A stretch of DNA of 64,000 nt. It comes from Sepioteuthis lessoniana (Eukaryota > Mollusca > Cephalopoda > Myopsida > Loliginidae). The translations under genes were made by a program, and so were the position numbers. Where the stretch lies: the NCBI GenBank assembly GCA_963585895.1, contig CAUZXS010002518.1:78501-142500 (forward strand), read 5' to 3'. The notes under the pieces were generated by a model that had not been told where the DNA came from, ran no database searches, and worked only from the letters and a program-made list of their open reading frames with translations. Below, in pieces: positions 46,561 through 58,351 of this stretch (the first letter of the stretch is position 1; each line of letters starts with the position of its first letter).

Positions 46561-46678
46561 TAATATAATAAATTAAAGATACCCTAATTTCTTAGATGAA
46601 GCATTATTATTTATCCTGCAAATTTAAATCTTGTTAAAAGCTTTTTCTTTATTTCTGATACACATGCTGCTTATTTAA
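46561..46678 (+). repeat. Repeat family K, copy 1
   Basis: 'taccctaatttcttagatga' then 'ctgcaaatttaaatcttgtt', 'tttctttatttctgatacac' and 'ctgcttatttaatag'. The same order recurs at 48470-48620. Confidence 0.65.
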
Positions 46679-46838
46679 TAGACAGAGTGGACCTGGGAGT
46701 AATGGCAATAAAAGTATTCCACACTCACCAGATCTCTACAACTGGAGTTTCACCATCAGATTAAATTTAGTGCCATGCCCTGGACACCTCTTTTATTTGT
46801 AAGGGAATACAGTCAGCATATTCTAAGCCCCAACCATG
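46679..46838 (-). mobile_element. Element H/G body fragment
   Basis: 'agagtggacctgggagtaat', 'ccagatctctacaactggag', 'gccatgccctggacacctct', 'gcatattctaagccccaac'. No tail is attached. Confidence 0.82.
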
Positions 46839-48120
46839 AGGCAGAAACTTGTTAAAGTGTTCCTCAACAAAGTTAGGGAACCATTAGTTTAATTCACAAA
46901 CAGCTAGAAAAATCAACAGGTTATTCAGTACACAAGAAGCCCAAGTCTATTTTTAGTTAGTATAGGTGATAGTTGTTATAACCCTCTCAGATTCAACTCA
47001 TTGTAGTTCTCCTGAGGCTTTTAAACATCTCAAAATGTCTTGAAACACCCCGAACCAAAAATAATATAAGTTCATCAATATTAACTAAGGGTTTATTGTT
47101 TGTTTCTATTTTTACTATCTCGATATATTATTTTATTTGCTTTTAATTTTGAACCTCTCGCCAAAAAATCTGCACCAACATGGCAGACATGTAACTAACA
47201 CCTGTCTGAAAACAAAATAATCAACGAATGATTACAACAAAATCTATACTTTTCTCCTCCTTCGATCTGTGCAGCCAAAAACCACAGTTGCAGTCATTTC
47301 AAAATTATATCTCCTTCATTGGCGGAGGCAAGATTTTGGCAAACAATGACTTTAATCTGATGAGCACCTTGTATTGATAGATTTCCTGATGAGATATTCA
47401 TTAGTCAGTTTGCAATCATTTCCGCCATGTTTGGCAAATCCCACAAGCAAATAACAGCTTATAAGACACATGATTAAACAGTGCATTTGTATCAGCCAAC
47501 AGTTTTGTTTTCACTTGCCAGACAAATAGCACTCCCCCACCCAACTCCTGTGGTCTTTTCCTTATCCAAAAGCCAGCCAAAGTTTGGTGTTGGCATACTC
47601 TAAAGAGTTCCGTTCATCTATTTATTTGGTTTTTGTTTGCTCAGTAATTCTTGGCTAAAAATGTCTCAACTGCTTCTTCACAAAAAAGATATCAAAATAA
47701 AATTATTAAAAAAAAAGGTAAGCATAAGAAATCAAGAATGCTGCTTTTAAAATAATCATACATAAATAATTCAATTGCAGAAAACCTAATTAAACATTAA
47801 ATTACTGTGATATAAATTTCAGCTCTCAGATTGCAAAAATGTTTTCTTGAAAGTAAAAACAAACATGAAATAACTGATTATAAGATAATAGCTTGAAAGT
47901 TGTCAAAATTTGACAAAATTAGTTGCCCTAATTTCTTAGTAATCTTTTTTGTTTGCTATTTTTTCCTAGTAGTAGTAGTAATAATAGTTTGAAGATGTCT
48001 TAATTTCTTAGGTGATACAATGTTCTATTTCTTACAAGCTTTTCTTATAGCTTTTTTTTGTTGCATGATTTCCCTTTGTTGTAGGAATACAGTGTTTCCA
48101 AAAATCTGATATCATTTGAA
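46839..48120. other. Unassigned DNA
   Basis: Two worn K-like motifs near 47930 ('gccctaatttcttagtaat') and 48000 ('cttaatttcttaggtga'). Otherwise no repeat or gene seen. Confidence 0.4.
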
Positions 48121-48132
48121 ATGTAGAGAGAG

Positions 48133-48333
48133 TTTCAGAAAAATTGATATTATTTTGTAATCTATTAACTTGACCAATTCACATTCGAATGTATGGTATA
48201 TCTATATATCTGAAAAGAAAAAAAAAACATTAAACGGATTTTTGAGTTGTTAACATACTGTTAAAATTTGAGATCATTTGAAGGAGAATTGGTCAAGTTA
48301 TGAGATTACAAAATGATATCGATTTTTCTGAAA
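48133..48333. repeat. MITE-like foldback with 48-bp arms
   Basis: Left arm 48133-48180 and right arm 48286-48333 are inverted repeats, 44 of 48 positions matching by eye, with a 105-bp spacer. Arms carry 'cagaaaaattgatat' and the complement 'atatcgatttttctg'. No frame. Confidence 0.8.
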
Positions 48334-48339
48334 CATGAT

Positions 48340-48620
48340 AGTTTTAAGATGCCCTTATTTCATCAAATATATATTGTTGTTATGGATTCCTGTTAAGTTA
48401 TTCTTAGATTTTTTGGGAAATGGGGATGCATGTTTTCCTCCAGTAACCATAATTGTAACAATGATTCTTGGATGCCCTAATTTCTTAGATGAAACATGGT
48501 TGTCATTAATTTTTGGCTAATTTTACTTTCGTCATAGTTTTGTCACTTTTTAAGCTTGCAAATTTAAATCTTATCAAGAGCTTATTGTTTATTTCTGATG
48601 TACAAGCTCTATATTTAATA
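48340..48620 (+). repeat. Repeat family K, copy 2, two motif units
   Basis: 'gatgcccttatttcatc' (48351) and 'gatgccctaatttcttagat' (48471), then 'gcaaatttaaatcttatcaa', 'gtttatttctgatgtacaag' and 'tatttaataag'. The second half parallels 46561-46678. Confidence 0.65.
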
Positions 48621-49634
48621 AGTCATAGTATAAACAAAAAATAATCAAAGTTTTATGCTAAAAAGCAACAAATTTAAACTGAAAGAAAAATTCACCAGAA
48701 AGTAATAATCATAATTTAATTTTGCTGTTTATATTGTCATGGCAACATGTGATAATAATCCACAAAAGGTTATCTCAAGGACAAAGACTGGAATGCTGTA
48801 ATTTTAAAGTTTAACCAATCAAAAAGATAATCCTTAAACTTTATTATCCACTGATGTTCACAGACTGATCACTTTCTCATGCAGCACTTCTTAAAGTGGC
48901 CCATATAGACCCCTGAGGGGGAATAAAATTTTGGCTGGGTAAACAAAAGCATAGTGGTCAACAAGGGATGAATTTACTCGTTCGAATTTATAAATGATGA
49001 CTTGTTTATCAAAATAAACAAGATTAAGAATTTGCAAGAGGACTTTAAGTTTAATTCAAGGATCTTCTAAACATAGAAATTCCTGAATGGATTATTTCTC
49101 CATTTAATGTTCAAGGGGAAAGTGCAAATTTAGACATCTTTCTTAAAGAAGAATTTATTGAAATAATTTTCAATCTATGTATACATTTTAAAGAATTGGA
49201 TATTACTGGTTGAACAAAAAACTGTAGCAAAATATCTTAAACTTTGTACAACTGTAGAGACTATTTTATGAGCTTTTTCAAGTTCGTATATGGTAGAATC
49301 TGGGTTTAGCAACATGGATTATTTTTTAAGCAAATAGAGAAACACTTTGAATATAGAATGTGGAGATTAGTGACTCAAACTCACAAACCTGCAACCAAAT
49401 ATTCGTGATCTCCTCAGTGTCCACCAAACCCATCCTTTCCATGAAAAAATAATTAAAAGATTAAAGACATGTTAGCATTTATAGTTTACTAATTATTTTC
49501 TTATGTAAATTGTATGAAACATTGGTAAATTAAATATGTTTTAATTTTCAATAAATCTATGTGGGAGTGAATGGAAATTTGATTTCATTACAAAGTGTAC
49601 ATTAAGTAAAAAGTTTGAGCTGCTCTGTTCTAGA
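48621..49634. other. Unassigned DNA
   Basis: No repeat match and no frame above 60 codons with recognisable content. Text near 48895-49560 ('cacttcttaaagtggcccat') might be an old transposon but cannot be assigned. Confidence 0.35.
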
Positions 49635-49639
49635 TATAG

Positions 49640-49735
49640 ACATTGGTTAAAATGTATCTAATAAACTGGAGGTTGTGTGTTCAATCCCTTGTATATGCAG
49701 TGCATAAAAATTCCTTTATACAAGTTTGAAAACTA
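49640..49735 (+). repeat. tRNA-like repeat F, copy 1
   Basis: 'ggttgtgtgttcaatccctt' resembles a B box, followed by 'tatgcagtgcataaaaattc'. It aligns with 50560-50670. Confidence 0.5.
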
Positions 49736-49951
49736 ATTTTTCTTTGTTTTTATCTTTATTACTAAAATGATATCTTCCAATGTAGGCCAGAGTAAATATA
49801 GGCGTGTAATACCAAGTTGCAAGGCACTGGCAGCATTCTTTCAATGATCTGGGTTAAAGAGACTTATCTCTTATAACTTGGTTTGATCAGAAGGGTTCTA
49901 TTTTGTAGTGAGTCACAGATAGAAAAAGCCTAACAGGGCCCTTTCTTCTCA

Positions 49952-50152
49952 GAGTCTGCTTTGAATTCCTTTTGTTATTAAGAGCCTGGTCTGCCCTACT
50001 ATTTTCCCATAACTGGATGGAAAACAGTTAAATTCATACCTTTCCCAGGGGTTTAAGCACTCTGAGAAATGCAAATAGCCTTCTTCAGGATTTGAACTTG
50101 GATTGCCAAGTCTACTTCTCATAAAAATGACTGTAACACCCCAAATGCCTCC
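49952..50152 (-). mobile_element. SINE B, 3'-shortened
   Basis: 'gagcctggtctgccctacta', core 'ttttcccataactggatgg', 'catacctttcccaggggttt', head complement 'gatttgaacttggattgcca' and 'gactgtaacaccccaaatgc'. Confidence 0.83.
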
Positions 50153-50292
50153 ATGTCCTGGCTTACACACAAATATTACTAAAATTAGTCCTTCAAAAAC
50201 TCTTTCTTGGTCAGTTTTAAAACATATGTACCTTAAGATATTGCTTGACTTATTATCAAATATCCATTCCAACCAGGTCACCAAAGAGAAGC

Positions 50293-50537
50293 AGGGGGGG
50301 TGTCCTCGTGGTGTAATGGTTAAAGCGATGGACTGCGGAATCGTAGTATGCGAGTTTGTACTCCAGTCACGCTATTACGTTCACTTTCAGGCAAATACCC
50401 TTGGGAAAGGTATGAACCCCCTTATCCTCCTAGCTATGGGTTAAATAGCACCACTACTGTTCTTCTAGGAGAATATCTTTGGCATTAAATAACCAACATA
50501 GGTTGATATGCCATTAAAACAACCAAACCGAACCAAA
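50293..50537 (+). mobile_element. SINE A, full length, best preserved
   Basis: Head 'gtcctcgtggtgtaatggtt' with 'gcgagtttgtactccagtca', core 'cccttgggaaaggtatgaac' and 'cctagctatgggttaaatag', tail 'ataggttgatatgccattaa' then 'accaaaccgaaccaaa'. Starts from a poly-G run. It shows the tail ends in CCAAA-type repeats rather than poly(A). Confidence 0.93.
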
Positions 50538-50559
50538 GGTAAGCAGTGATATAGTGAAT

Positions 50560-50670
50560 GTGAACATTGATTAAAGTGTTCCAAATCTAGTTAGCTGGTA
50601 GCAATGAGTTCAATCCCTAATTCATGCAGTGCATGAAAATTCATATACTCTAGTTCATTGAGAAAGACAA
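50560..50670 (+). repeat. tRNA-like repeat F, copy 2
   Basis: 'gcaatgagttcaatccctaa' and 'catgcagtgcatgaaaattc' parallel the copy at 49640. A tRNA-derived origin is likely but weak. Confidence 0.5.
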
Positions 50671-50870
50671 GTGATATTTCAAGGAAGAGATTATCTGGTA
50701 CAAGATATCTTCTAAACATGGACAGAGAAATAAGAACAATTGACTCCTGTGGATTGAATGAAAGGTTGAGTTCAAAATTCAGTGAAGGTCACCAGCCATG
50801 ATAGAAAGTTAAAGAATATAAACGGCCAAAATGTTAAGTCTATAACAACCAAGAAGGGAACACAAGATTG

Positions 50871-51206
50871 ACTGATTTTAATGGTATGTCAACCTATCTG
50901 GCCTTATTCTAAGAATAGAGATTAAGGAATTATATAAATTGTACAGTTATATGTTTTGCATAGTTTCTCAAGTTTTTTCCCCTCAGTTATCCAATCTGAT
51001 ACAAATAAGTATTCCCATTTGATACAAATAATTTGCAAACAGTCCTATTTGAATCAAAAATGGGAATTGAACACATACTACCACTCCGGGTTAGAGTGTA
51101 CCTGGAAGTAATGGCAATGAAGAAGTATTCCGCACTCCTCATAATTCCAGAACTTGAAATTCATCTATTTCTCAGAGAATACAGTGAATGCATTCTATGT
51201 CCTGAT
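50871..51206 (-). mobile_element. Element H, shortened
   Basis: Tail complement 'gactgattttaatggtatgt', 'gagattaaggaattatataa', body 'actaccactccgggttagag', 'gtaatggcaatgaagaagta', end 'tctcagagaatacagtgaat'. Confidence 0.83.
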
Positions 51207-51215
51207 GTCAGAGCA

Positions 51216-51680
51216 AGATGAGGTCCCTAGATTGAGTGTATCAGTTAATAAATAATAATAATAATGTTTCATTGTCTCAGAAAATCAGTCCCACTGTCAC
51301 ATGATCTTTTTCTAAAAATCATTTTCATAAAGAAATCCTTAACTAAGAAGATTAAAAACATCTCAAATGATCAATTTCTTCCATGTAAAAAACAATATGA
51401 ATCTTTAAAACTATGAGAGTTTCCAATTTCTTCTCTGTCCATTTCTTTTTTATTTAGATATTTTGTTTTCACTTCCTTCCTTCCTTTTCATATTTACACA
51501 CCCAACATTTTTTCTTCTTCCTTCCAAATTAGACAGGAATAAATAGTTCCTTAATACTTCTTTGTCTTAGAACAGGGGTTTTTGGAACCATTTCAAATAT
51601 TTTTTAGATTTCCATCCATCCCAAAGGATGATGATGGCTCTGCAGAAGGGACAGAATGTGCTTAAATGGATTTAAGTGAG
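51216..51680. other. Unassigned DNA
   Basis: Nothing recognised. Confidence 0.4.
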
Positions 51681-51689
51681 TTAGGAGTT

Positions 51690-51770
51690 GCACAGGTCTC
51701 TACCTACCCCTTTGGCAAAAGAGGGGAGGAGTTGCACAGGTCCATACTCACTCCCTCGGCAAGATGGAGG
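51690..51770 (+). repeat. Imperfect direct duplication of about 38 bp
   Basis: 'ggagttgcacaggtctctac' (51692) and 'ggagttgcacaggtccatac' (51728) with similar downstream text ('ccctttggcaaaagagg' and 'ccctcggcaagatggagg'). It lies in a GC-richer island of about 300 bp at 51640-51960, the least AT-rich part of this region. Confidence 0.6.
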
Positions 51771-52124
51771 ATCAGTTGCAGTGAACGGTCAGATGAAGCA
51801 AGGAATGCCCTTCATGGCTCATGTATACTAGGTGGTTGTTGACTACAAGACAGTTTAGATGTATTTTAACAGGTATGATTTTTCATCTGGCCTGGTGTCA
51901 AGCTACCCTTATCAGGTAAGTGTTGTAGTGAAACCAGTTCAGTTGCAGGCTACTTGACCACATAGTACTGGGTTATATGGTACTAGTAGCACCTGATTTG
52001 ACTTCATAATACTGAAACAAATCTTTCAAAATATATCTCTTGGTCAGTTTTAGTTGCGAATGCATATAAAGAAATTATCTGGTCTTATCATTAAGTCATG
52101 TTTAAATTATTAATTTCTGCAAGG

Positions 52125-52213
52125 TCATTAAAGTTAAGCATTGACAAACCTAGTCAGTACTTAGATGGGTTACTGCTTAGGAACAGCAAGTACTGTAAGC
52201 AATCTGAGGCTTG
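52125..52213 (+). repeat. 5S-rRNA-like unit
   Basis: 'aaagttaagcattgacaaac', then 'ctagtcagtacttagatggg', 'ttactgcttaggaacagcaa' and 'gtactgtaagcaat' follow the 5S rRNA order GTTAAGC, GGTTAGTACTTGGATGGG, TGACCGCCTGGGAA and TTGTAAGC. Worn, so a pseudogene or 5S-derived SINE. Confidence 0.75.
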
Positions 52214-52853
52214 TGTACAAAAATAATTCAAGCTTCATGAATTCTAAGAAATCTAATTTAATGAAACTTAAAACTGATGACAAAGTTTCAAAATTCAACT
52301 AAAAATAAATTACTTAAAATTCTGAATACTTTCATGTTGATATATATATGATGCACAGAAACTACATTGGTTAATTTACTAGTTCTATTATTAATAAAAC
52401 TTAAGATCAACCATGAATCATACTGTAATAGGAAAAACTTATTTACCTTTTAGAATGTGCATGTTCCTTTAAAAATACATACAGGCTAATCAAAATGGCC
52501 CTTCAATTTCAGAATAAACAATTATAGATTGAGAATTAAATCTCTGTATTAAAATAAACTTCAACCAATAGAATGCCTAAGAGATTACAACTTTAACAGA
52601 GATGCTAAATTCATCTTAAAACTACTAAAATTAAAGACTACATTTTAACTATCAAATACACTTTCTTTAAGCTCCATTATGAAAATACTATTTAAAAAAA
52701 GCATTATATTTTAATAATCTATAAACATCTTTGAATCAGTAGGTTCAGTAGCCAAGTTTCATTTACAAGTGAAGCCAATCCCTTGGAATTCAAGTGAAAA
52801 AAGTCAAAATAAACATCTGATGATAATAGCCTAAAATTATCAAATTAACTGAG

Positions 52854-52896
<43 letters not shown>

Positions 52897-53160
52897 CACA
52901 CACACATATATGTGTGTGTTTGTGTTTGAATGAATAAATGATTTAAAAAATACTTTTCTTAAATCAAGAAAAAGAACAAATACTGGCCAATAGAGGAGGA
53001 AACCTAAAAGAAACATATCTCACCACCATTTGAAAAAATAGACATCATCAAATAAAACACATGATTTATAGCTAATGTATTTTTAGTTGAATTTTGAAAC
53101 CATTTATCTATTTTTCATTTGTTTAAAATTTCATTGAAGATGAGTAACTTGTTTGAATTT
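52214..53160. other. Unassigned AT-rich DNA with TA/CA tract
   Basis: (TA)n at 52856-52891 then (CA)n and (TG)n. Otherwise nothing recognised. Confidence 0.45.
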
Positions 53161-53240
53161 ACTAAGTTTTGCTTCATCTGAAACAGAAGCTTCAGATTGC
53201 TGTTCTAAAGAGGTCACCCATCTAAGTACTGCTTAACTTC
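53161..53240 (-). repeat. 5S-rRNA-like unit
   Basis: Plus text 'gaggtcacccatctaagtac' then 'tgcttaacttcagt' is the complement of the 5S motifs GAAGTTAAGC and TACTTGGATGGGTGACC, with the middle part deleted. Preceded by 'ctaagttttgcttcatctg', also next to the units at 31.9-32.1 kb. Confidence 0.75.
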
Positions 53241-53416
53241 AGTAACCTAGCAGGAACTGATACACTGACTTAGGATCGAGTCAGATTAAACTAAGTAATT
53301 TCTTACTCTACATACATAGCTAAAATTATAATCTGATGATTTTATCTGAAAATTTTATCTGATGAGAGTATTTTTTTTTTCATGAACTTTTTAGTAATGA
53401 AGCCAACATGAGCAGG

Positions 53417-53467
<51 letters not shown>

Positions 53468-54436
53468 CGTGTGTGCTAAATAATAAAAAGGTTTAATGAG
53501 GAAATAATTGTCTATCAATCTTCTCACATAGTTTTTAAATTTCTTCAGAGAGGTAGGGATATGAAAATGTTACAGGTAAAAAAGAGGAAATTTAACTGCT
53601 TCACCAGCATTATTAATAATCTTGAAGTTTTCTTGGACAACTGACAGAAAATCATAAGAGAATTAGGAAGACTAAAAAATTATCTCCCTTGAAAGTTTCT
53701 GACCAGACCATAAGAGTAGAACCAACAAGATAGTTTTATCATCTAAGATAAACTACTTATCTACATGATTATTGTCTTTCTGTGTATCAATATATATATA
53801 TATAGAAAATATCTATTAGACTATGTTGCTCATTTTACAGCTATCTTACGCATATACCTTTGTGTTTACATTTGGCATTTGTGTGCATATATGAATAAAT
53901 ATGCTATGTAACCCTTGTTAGGTTACACAGCATACGTATATTTATATATACACAGATAAGTGTAGCTCTTCACATTCTCTTTTTCCGTCTCTGCTGTTTA
54001 TCTCTGTTCCTATTCCTTTTTTTATTATTTATATTTTGACAAATACATAGATGGATATGGATGATGAAGGAGAGGTAGTTTCCACTTGAATGAAGATTTG
54101 AGGAATATAGAAGCTATTGAAGGCCTTGCATGTGTCTGTAGATATTAGTTGAATATTTCTTGACGTTGCTGTCACAACTGACGATTGATTTGAAAAGGAA
54201 TGTTTTATGACCTTTGGCATGGTACCCAGAATCAGAGTGGTGGTGGGATACAAAAAAGACAGAAGCAAAGGGGGCAGGGAAAAAAGAATAAACAAAAAAA
54301 AAAACAAAAAAAACACTGAAATTGAAAGTTAGAAAAAAAGTTATTTAGCCCCTTCCACACCCCTTGATTTTACATTTTCTTCATTGTCTTCATCCATTCT
54401 TACAATATTGACAAATGATCCAAAAACAAAAATATC

Positions 54437-54483
<47 letters not shown>

Positions 54484-56120
54484 TTTATTATTATTTATAT
54501 TTCCACAAATATATTTCATTCAAATATATTTCAAAGTTTGTTTTTGTTGTTTTTATTTTTTTTTTTAAATTCAGTGATTTTTTTTTTTGGCTTAATATTT
54601 TATACTAAATGGACGGTAAAGGAAGAAAAAAAATTAATTTTTCTTTTTTCTTTTTAAATGGAAAAGCAGTAACATTTGAATGAATAAATAAATTGAATAT
54701 ATTCATCCTTTGTGATTCTTTCTGCATCACCCATTTTTCAATGGACATTTTTTTCAATTGTTTGTGTCATGCCTGCCTCTGACCTGTAATTCTAGGAAGA
54801 CGCACTAAGAATTTTTGATGGACTGAGAAGTATTAGAGAACAAGGCATCAAAATAAATTTGTCGCAACAAAAATGTTCTAACCACCCCCTGCCCAACCTT
54901 TTCTTTTTCATTTATTGACTTTTGTTTTTATTTTTCTCCTCCCCAAGAATGAAAAAAAAATTTTTTTTCATAATATGGACAGAAAAAATGAATTGATTTG
55001 TAAATCTTTGAGAATGTAATGTTAGTTTTAGGATTATAGGTTTCGCTTCTGAAGTTCAATACAGGACATAAAAAGAAAAGTAAAAAAATTATGTCGATAA
55101 ATCAATCTTTAAAATTTTTTCATCATTTCTCATTTCCATATTTCTGGGCAGGATGACTCCCTATTGTCATTGATTATATTATTGTTGAATTTTTTTTTGT
55201 TTTTTTTATGGGGGTGGGTTTAACATGTGCATGCAATTCCTACTTTTTATAAAGTTTTAGTTGTATTTTAAAATAATAAAAAAAATCCCACTTTGCTCAA
55301 TTCAATTTTTTCTTTCTATTTTAATATTTTATGTCTACTTCTCCCACAAACTTTTATCCAGTTAAAAAAAATGTCAGTTCAAGATAAATTCTAGAAAGAG
55401 AAAAAAATCTTGTGGTCCATAGATCAAACATTGAATTCCAAGTAAATACTTACACTTGTGGATTTGACTTAGAGGTAAAGCACAGAATTGGCAGATTGAA
55501 AGTTTAAAGATTCATTTGAGCTATTTTATCTGTTTTTACTTTTAGATAAAGTGGTGTAAATTATTATAATCATTGACTAATCTTTTTCTTTTGGCTTTAT
55601 TTTTATCACAACTCAATTGGTTTATAATTTCTATTACAGTTAAGAATCGAGAGACTGAAGGTGACATGAATTTGAATCTCATCAAAAACTTATCCTATTA
55701 CTATTATTGTTCTTTGTTGTTATAGAAATTATAACCCATTTTAGTTGCAATAGAAATAAAGCAACCAAGAATTAAAAAGATGCAAGAAAATACAAAGCAA
55801 AATTATAAATAACTAAATGACAAAGTCAAGTAGTTCATAGTTATCTCCACTGCAAGAATTTGAATGATTAAAAAAAGAAATGACATTCAGTACAATTGCA
55901 GTTCTCATTCAGTTGCATATTGGATTGGAAAATCATTTCATTCTAAAAGTAAGAGCATTTTAAATGTATTATGCCAATAAAAATCCAGCTTTAATAGGCT
56001 ATTTTTAAAAATTTACAAAAACATATATATATGAGGGATAAAAATATCTCAACAATTCTATGGTAGGAACTTGGATATGATTTCCAACAGATTGTGTATT
56101 TATTATCTTTCCTGTATATA
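53241..56120. other. Long unassigned AT-rich stretch
   Basis: (TA)n at 53418-53463 and 54438-54475. T- and A-rich low-complexity text at 54240-54660. The frames here are Phe/Tyr/Lys-rich low-complexity products. No repeat family from the rest of the window was found. Confidence 0.45.
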
Positions 56121-56121
56121 T

Positions 56122-56392
56122 TTACACAACCCCTCTGCCACAAACGGGATGCAATACATGGCCAATTTTTGAATGGAATACAGCTAGTTTGAATTCAGAG
56201 TTTTCCTTCTTTTAGACTGGTTGCCTTATCAAAGCTAGAAAACCCAGTCTTCACCCATAGTTGTGACGAGGAGAGGTGACTTTATGTTTTTTCCCTAGGT
56301 GCATTAGTGGAAAATGAAAATAGCTTCATCAAGTGAGTGAACGTCAGTTGTTGATTATTATTCCTATATACTAACCATTACCCTGATCATAC
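56122..56392 (-). mobile_element. SINE B, near full length
   Basis: Tail complement 'caacccctctgccacaaacg', 'gaattcagagttttccttct', core 'cacccatagttgtg', head worn ('ctatatactaaccattaccc'). Confidence 0.83.
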
Positions 56393-56442
56393 CTCCTGCT
56401 CCTATAAAGAGATTTTTTTAATCTTTTGCAGATGAATCAGAG

Positions 56443-56672
56443 GAGTCCCCATAGAATAGTAGCTGACATACTGGTTTGCAACACCATAGTAAGCAAGTTT
56501 GATCGCCACTCATGTTATTACATTCATTTTCTAACTTAGACCTTTAAAAAAGGTAAGAACCGCCTTATCTAAGTAGTATCACTGTTGTTTTCCTACAAGG
56601 ATGGCTTCAGGATTAAATAAGTCATGAAGTGTAATATGCCATTAAATAAAGAAACCAAACCAAACCAAAAAA
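56443..56672 (+). mobile_element. SINE A, full length, diverged
   Basis: Head 'gtccccatagaatagtagct' with 'caagtttgatcgccactcat', 'ctacaaggatggcttcagga', tail 'agtgtaatatgccattaaat' then 'aaaccaaaccaaacc'. The core is partly lost. Confidence 0.8.
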
Positions 56673-56787
56673 CAGGTGAACGAAAAAAATGGTTAAAAAT
56701 TCTATGGGGGTACCAGAAGATTTTAAGAATGTGTTAACTGGGAGAGGGCACAGGTAGAGACTGTTTAAAAACAAATTATCATAAAGA

Positions 56788-56803
56788 AGTGTGTGTGTGT
56801 GTG

Positions 56804-56846
<43 letters not shown>
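56788..56846. repeat. (TG)n(TA)n compound microsatellite
   Basis: TG run 56788-56809 and TA run to the edge of the foldback. Confidence 0.93.
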
Positions 56847-56853
<7 letters not shown>

Positions 56854-56972
56854 AATTAACTTAAATCGCGAGTTGGAAATCTTCTACTTCGGATCATCAG
56901 GAAGTCTAACCTCCGATAAGGTGAAACTTTAGAAGAAGATTTCCAACTCGCTATTTAAGTTAATTTTATAAT
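56847..56972. repeat. Foldback with 42-bp arms
   Basis: Left arm 56847-56888 ('cgcgagttggaaatcttct') and right arm 56931-56972 ('agatttccaactcgctattt') are inverted repeats, 40 of 42 matching, with a 42-nt loop that can itself pair TCGGA with TCCGA. It abuts a TA tract. It could be a MITE or the terminal part of a retroelement. Confidence 0.83.
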
Positions 56973-57317
56973 TGGCTCCACTTGTGTTGAGCACTTTTGT
57001 AATCGTAGCATTGCAGGATTCGCGGAAGGTTTTTAGTTTTCTTTTGACCAACTGACTGCGTATCCCTTGATTTTTTTTCAAGAGGTCGGACGAGGTTGGC
57101 CTTTTCTTTCTTTTTGACCTATAATTTTTTCTTTTTTCCCTGGGCAGTGATTCTTTTTCGTTTTTTTTCTGGTACCATGAATGCTGGTAGATATTAGATT
57201 AGTAGATATATATATATATATATATTGTATTATATTATAAGAGTGTTGCTTGTATTAGATTAATATATTTAATGCATGGCATTAAATATATAAATCTAAT
57301 ATATATATATATAAAGC
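56973..57317. other. Unassigned DNA with TA tracts
   Basis: GC-richer text to 57190 ('gcaggattcgcggaagg'), then (TA)n at 57207-57226 and 57299-57313. 'ttagattaatatatttaa' and 'ttaaatatataaatctaa' at 57255-57300 form a short inverted repeat. Confidence 0.45.
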
Positions 57318-57584
57318 TAAAGAGCCAGAATTTGAGGAGTACAGATGCTTCCTTCATTGCTACCAGAGTGGTAGAACCTGTTAGGGTCCCATCTAAGGGT
57401 AAAATTGATCTGTTTAAAAATTAAACATTTCCAATTGGACTGTGTGCACAAAAATGAAATATAACCTCTTAAGTAACAACGGCACAGAAAATGTAGATAT
57501 GAACATACAATGAACATGATTCCTTAACCACTTGGCATAAAATAACTCTAGATGCTCTGACATGCCATTAAAATCAATCAAAGT
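57318..57584 (+). mobile_element. Element H, body-truncated
   Basis: 'ccttcattgctaccagagtg', 'aacctgttagggtcccatct', 'gaacatacaatgaacatgat', 'ccttaaccacttggcataaa', tail 'ctctgacatgccattaaaat' and 'caatcaaa'. Confidence 0.87.
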
Positions 57585-58350
57585 ACCTGAGTACATGAGA
57601 TCAAGATTTGTGTTACAGCTGTTTATCTTACAATATTTATTTTGAATTAAAAGTTGCTAGTAAACAAGAAACAGATTGTAATTATAATTGAGAAATTCAC
57701 ATTACAAAGAAAAAATGTACTGATTATTTTTTGTAATCAAGTTAAGAATATTCTGTGAAAATTTCAGTTTTATAGAGAATTATTTCTTAATTCAAAAGAG
57801 TAATACTTAAGAGATTTATTGCTTTTAACATGTTTTTGCCAGGACTGTTAGTCCTAATTAAACAATATGGCTATATTTTCATTTTAGATCTCTAGTTTGA
57901 AAAAATACCCTTTATTCAATCAGTAATATTTGATTAAATACAAAATGGTTTTCTTTTGGTATTTGGAAACTTAAATTCTGTATAATTTCTTAGATTTTGC
58001 TGCAATATGGCTTCTTCCTGATTTTTGCTTGTTTTTTAGTTCCTACTTTCAATGAAAGTTTCAACATCCCATGAAAAAAAATTAGTAAAACTGTTCTTAA
58101 GTTCTGAATAATGAATACCAAATTTGGTAGTTATACATTAAACCATATGAATATTTAGAGAGTAAATTTTTCTAACTAATATATATATATATATAATCTT
58201 CTGGTCATGAAAGCTTACTACAGAGTAAAGAAAATTTCATTAAACTTTAAACATAAGAAAGTAATGGAATAAGTTGGAAAAAAAAGGGAACTGAAAACAA
58301 GAAACAAAAAAAGACTAAGTGATGCTGAAGAGATGGAAGATAAAAATATA
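57585..58350. other. Unassigned AT-rich DNA
   Basis: (TA)n at 58181-58194. Nothing else recognised. Confidence 0.45.
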
Positions 58351-58351
58351 G

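Noticed and set aside
47361..47400. 'ctgatgag' occurrences at 47.36 and 47.39 kb as hammerhead cores
   Set aside because: No GAAA with closing stem II and no flanking stem I.
52125..52213. Functional 5S rRNA gene
   Set aside because: The 5' third is missing and the internal promoter is altered at several places.
56889..56930. Minus-strand 'ctgatgatccgaag' in the foldback loop as a hammerhead
   Set aside because: GAAAC and stems I and III are absent.
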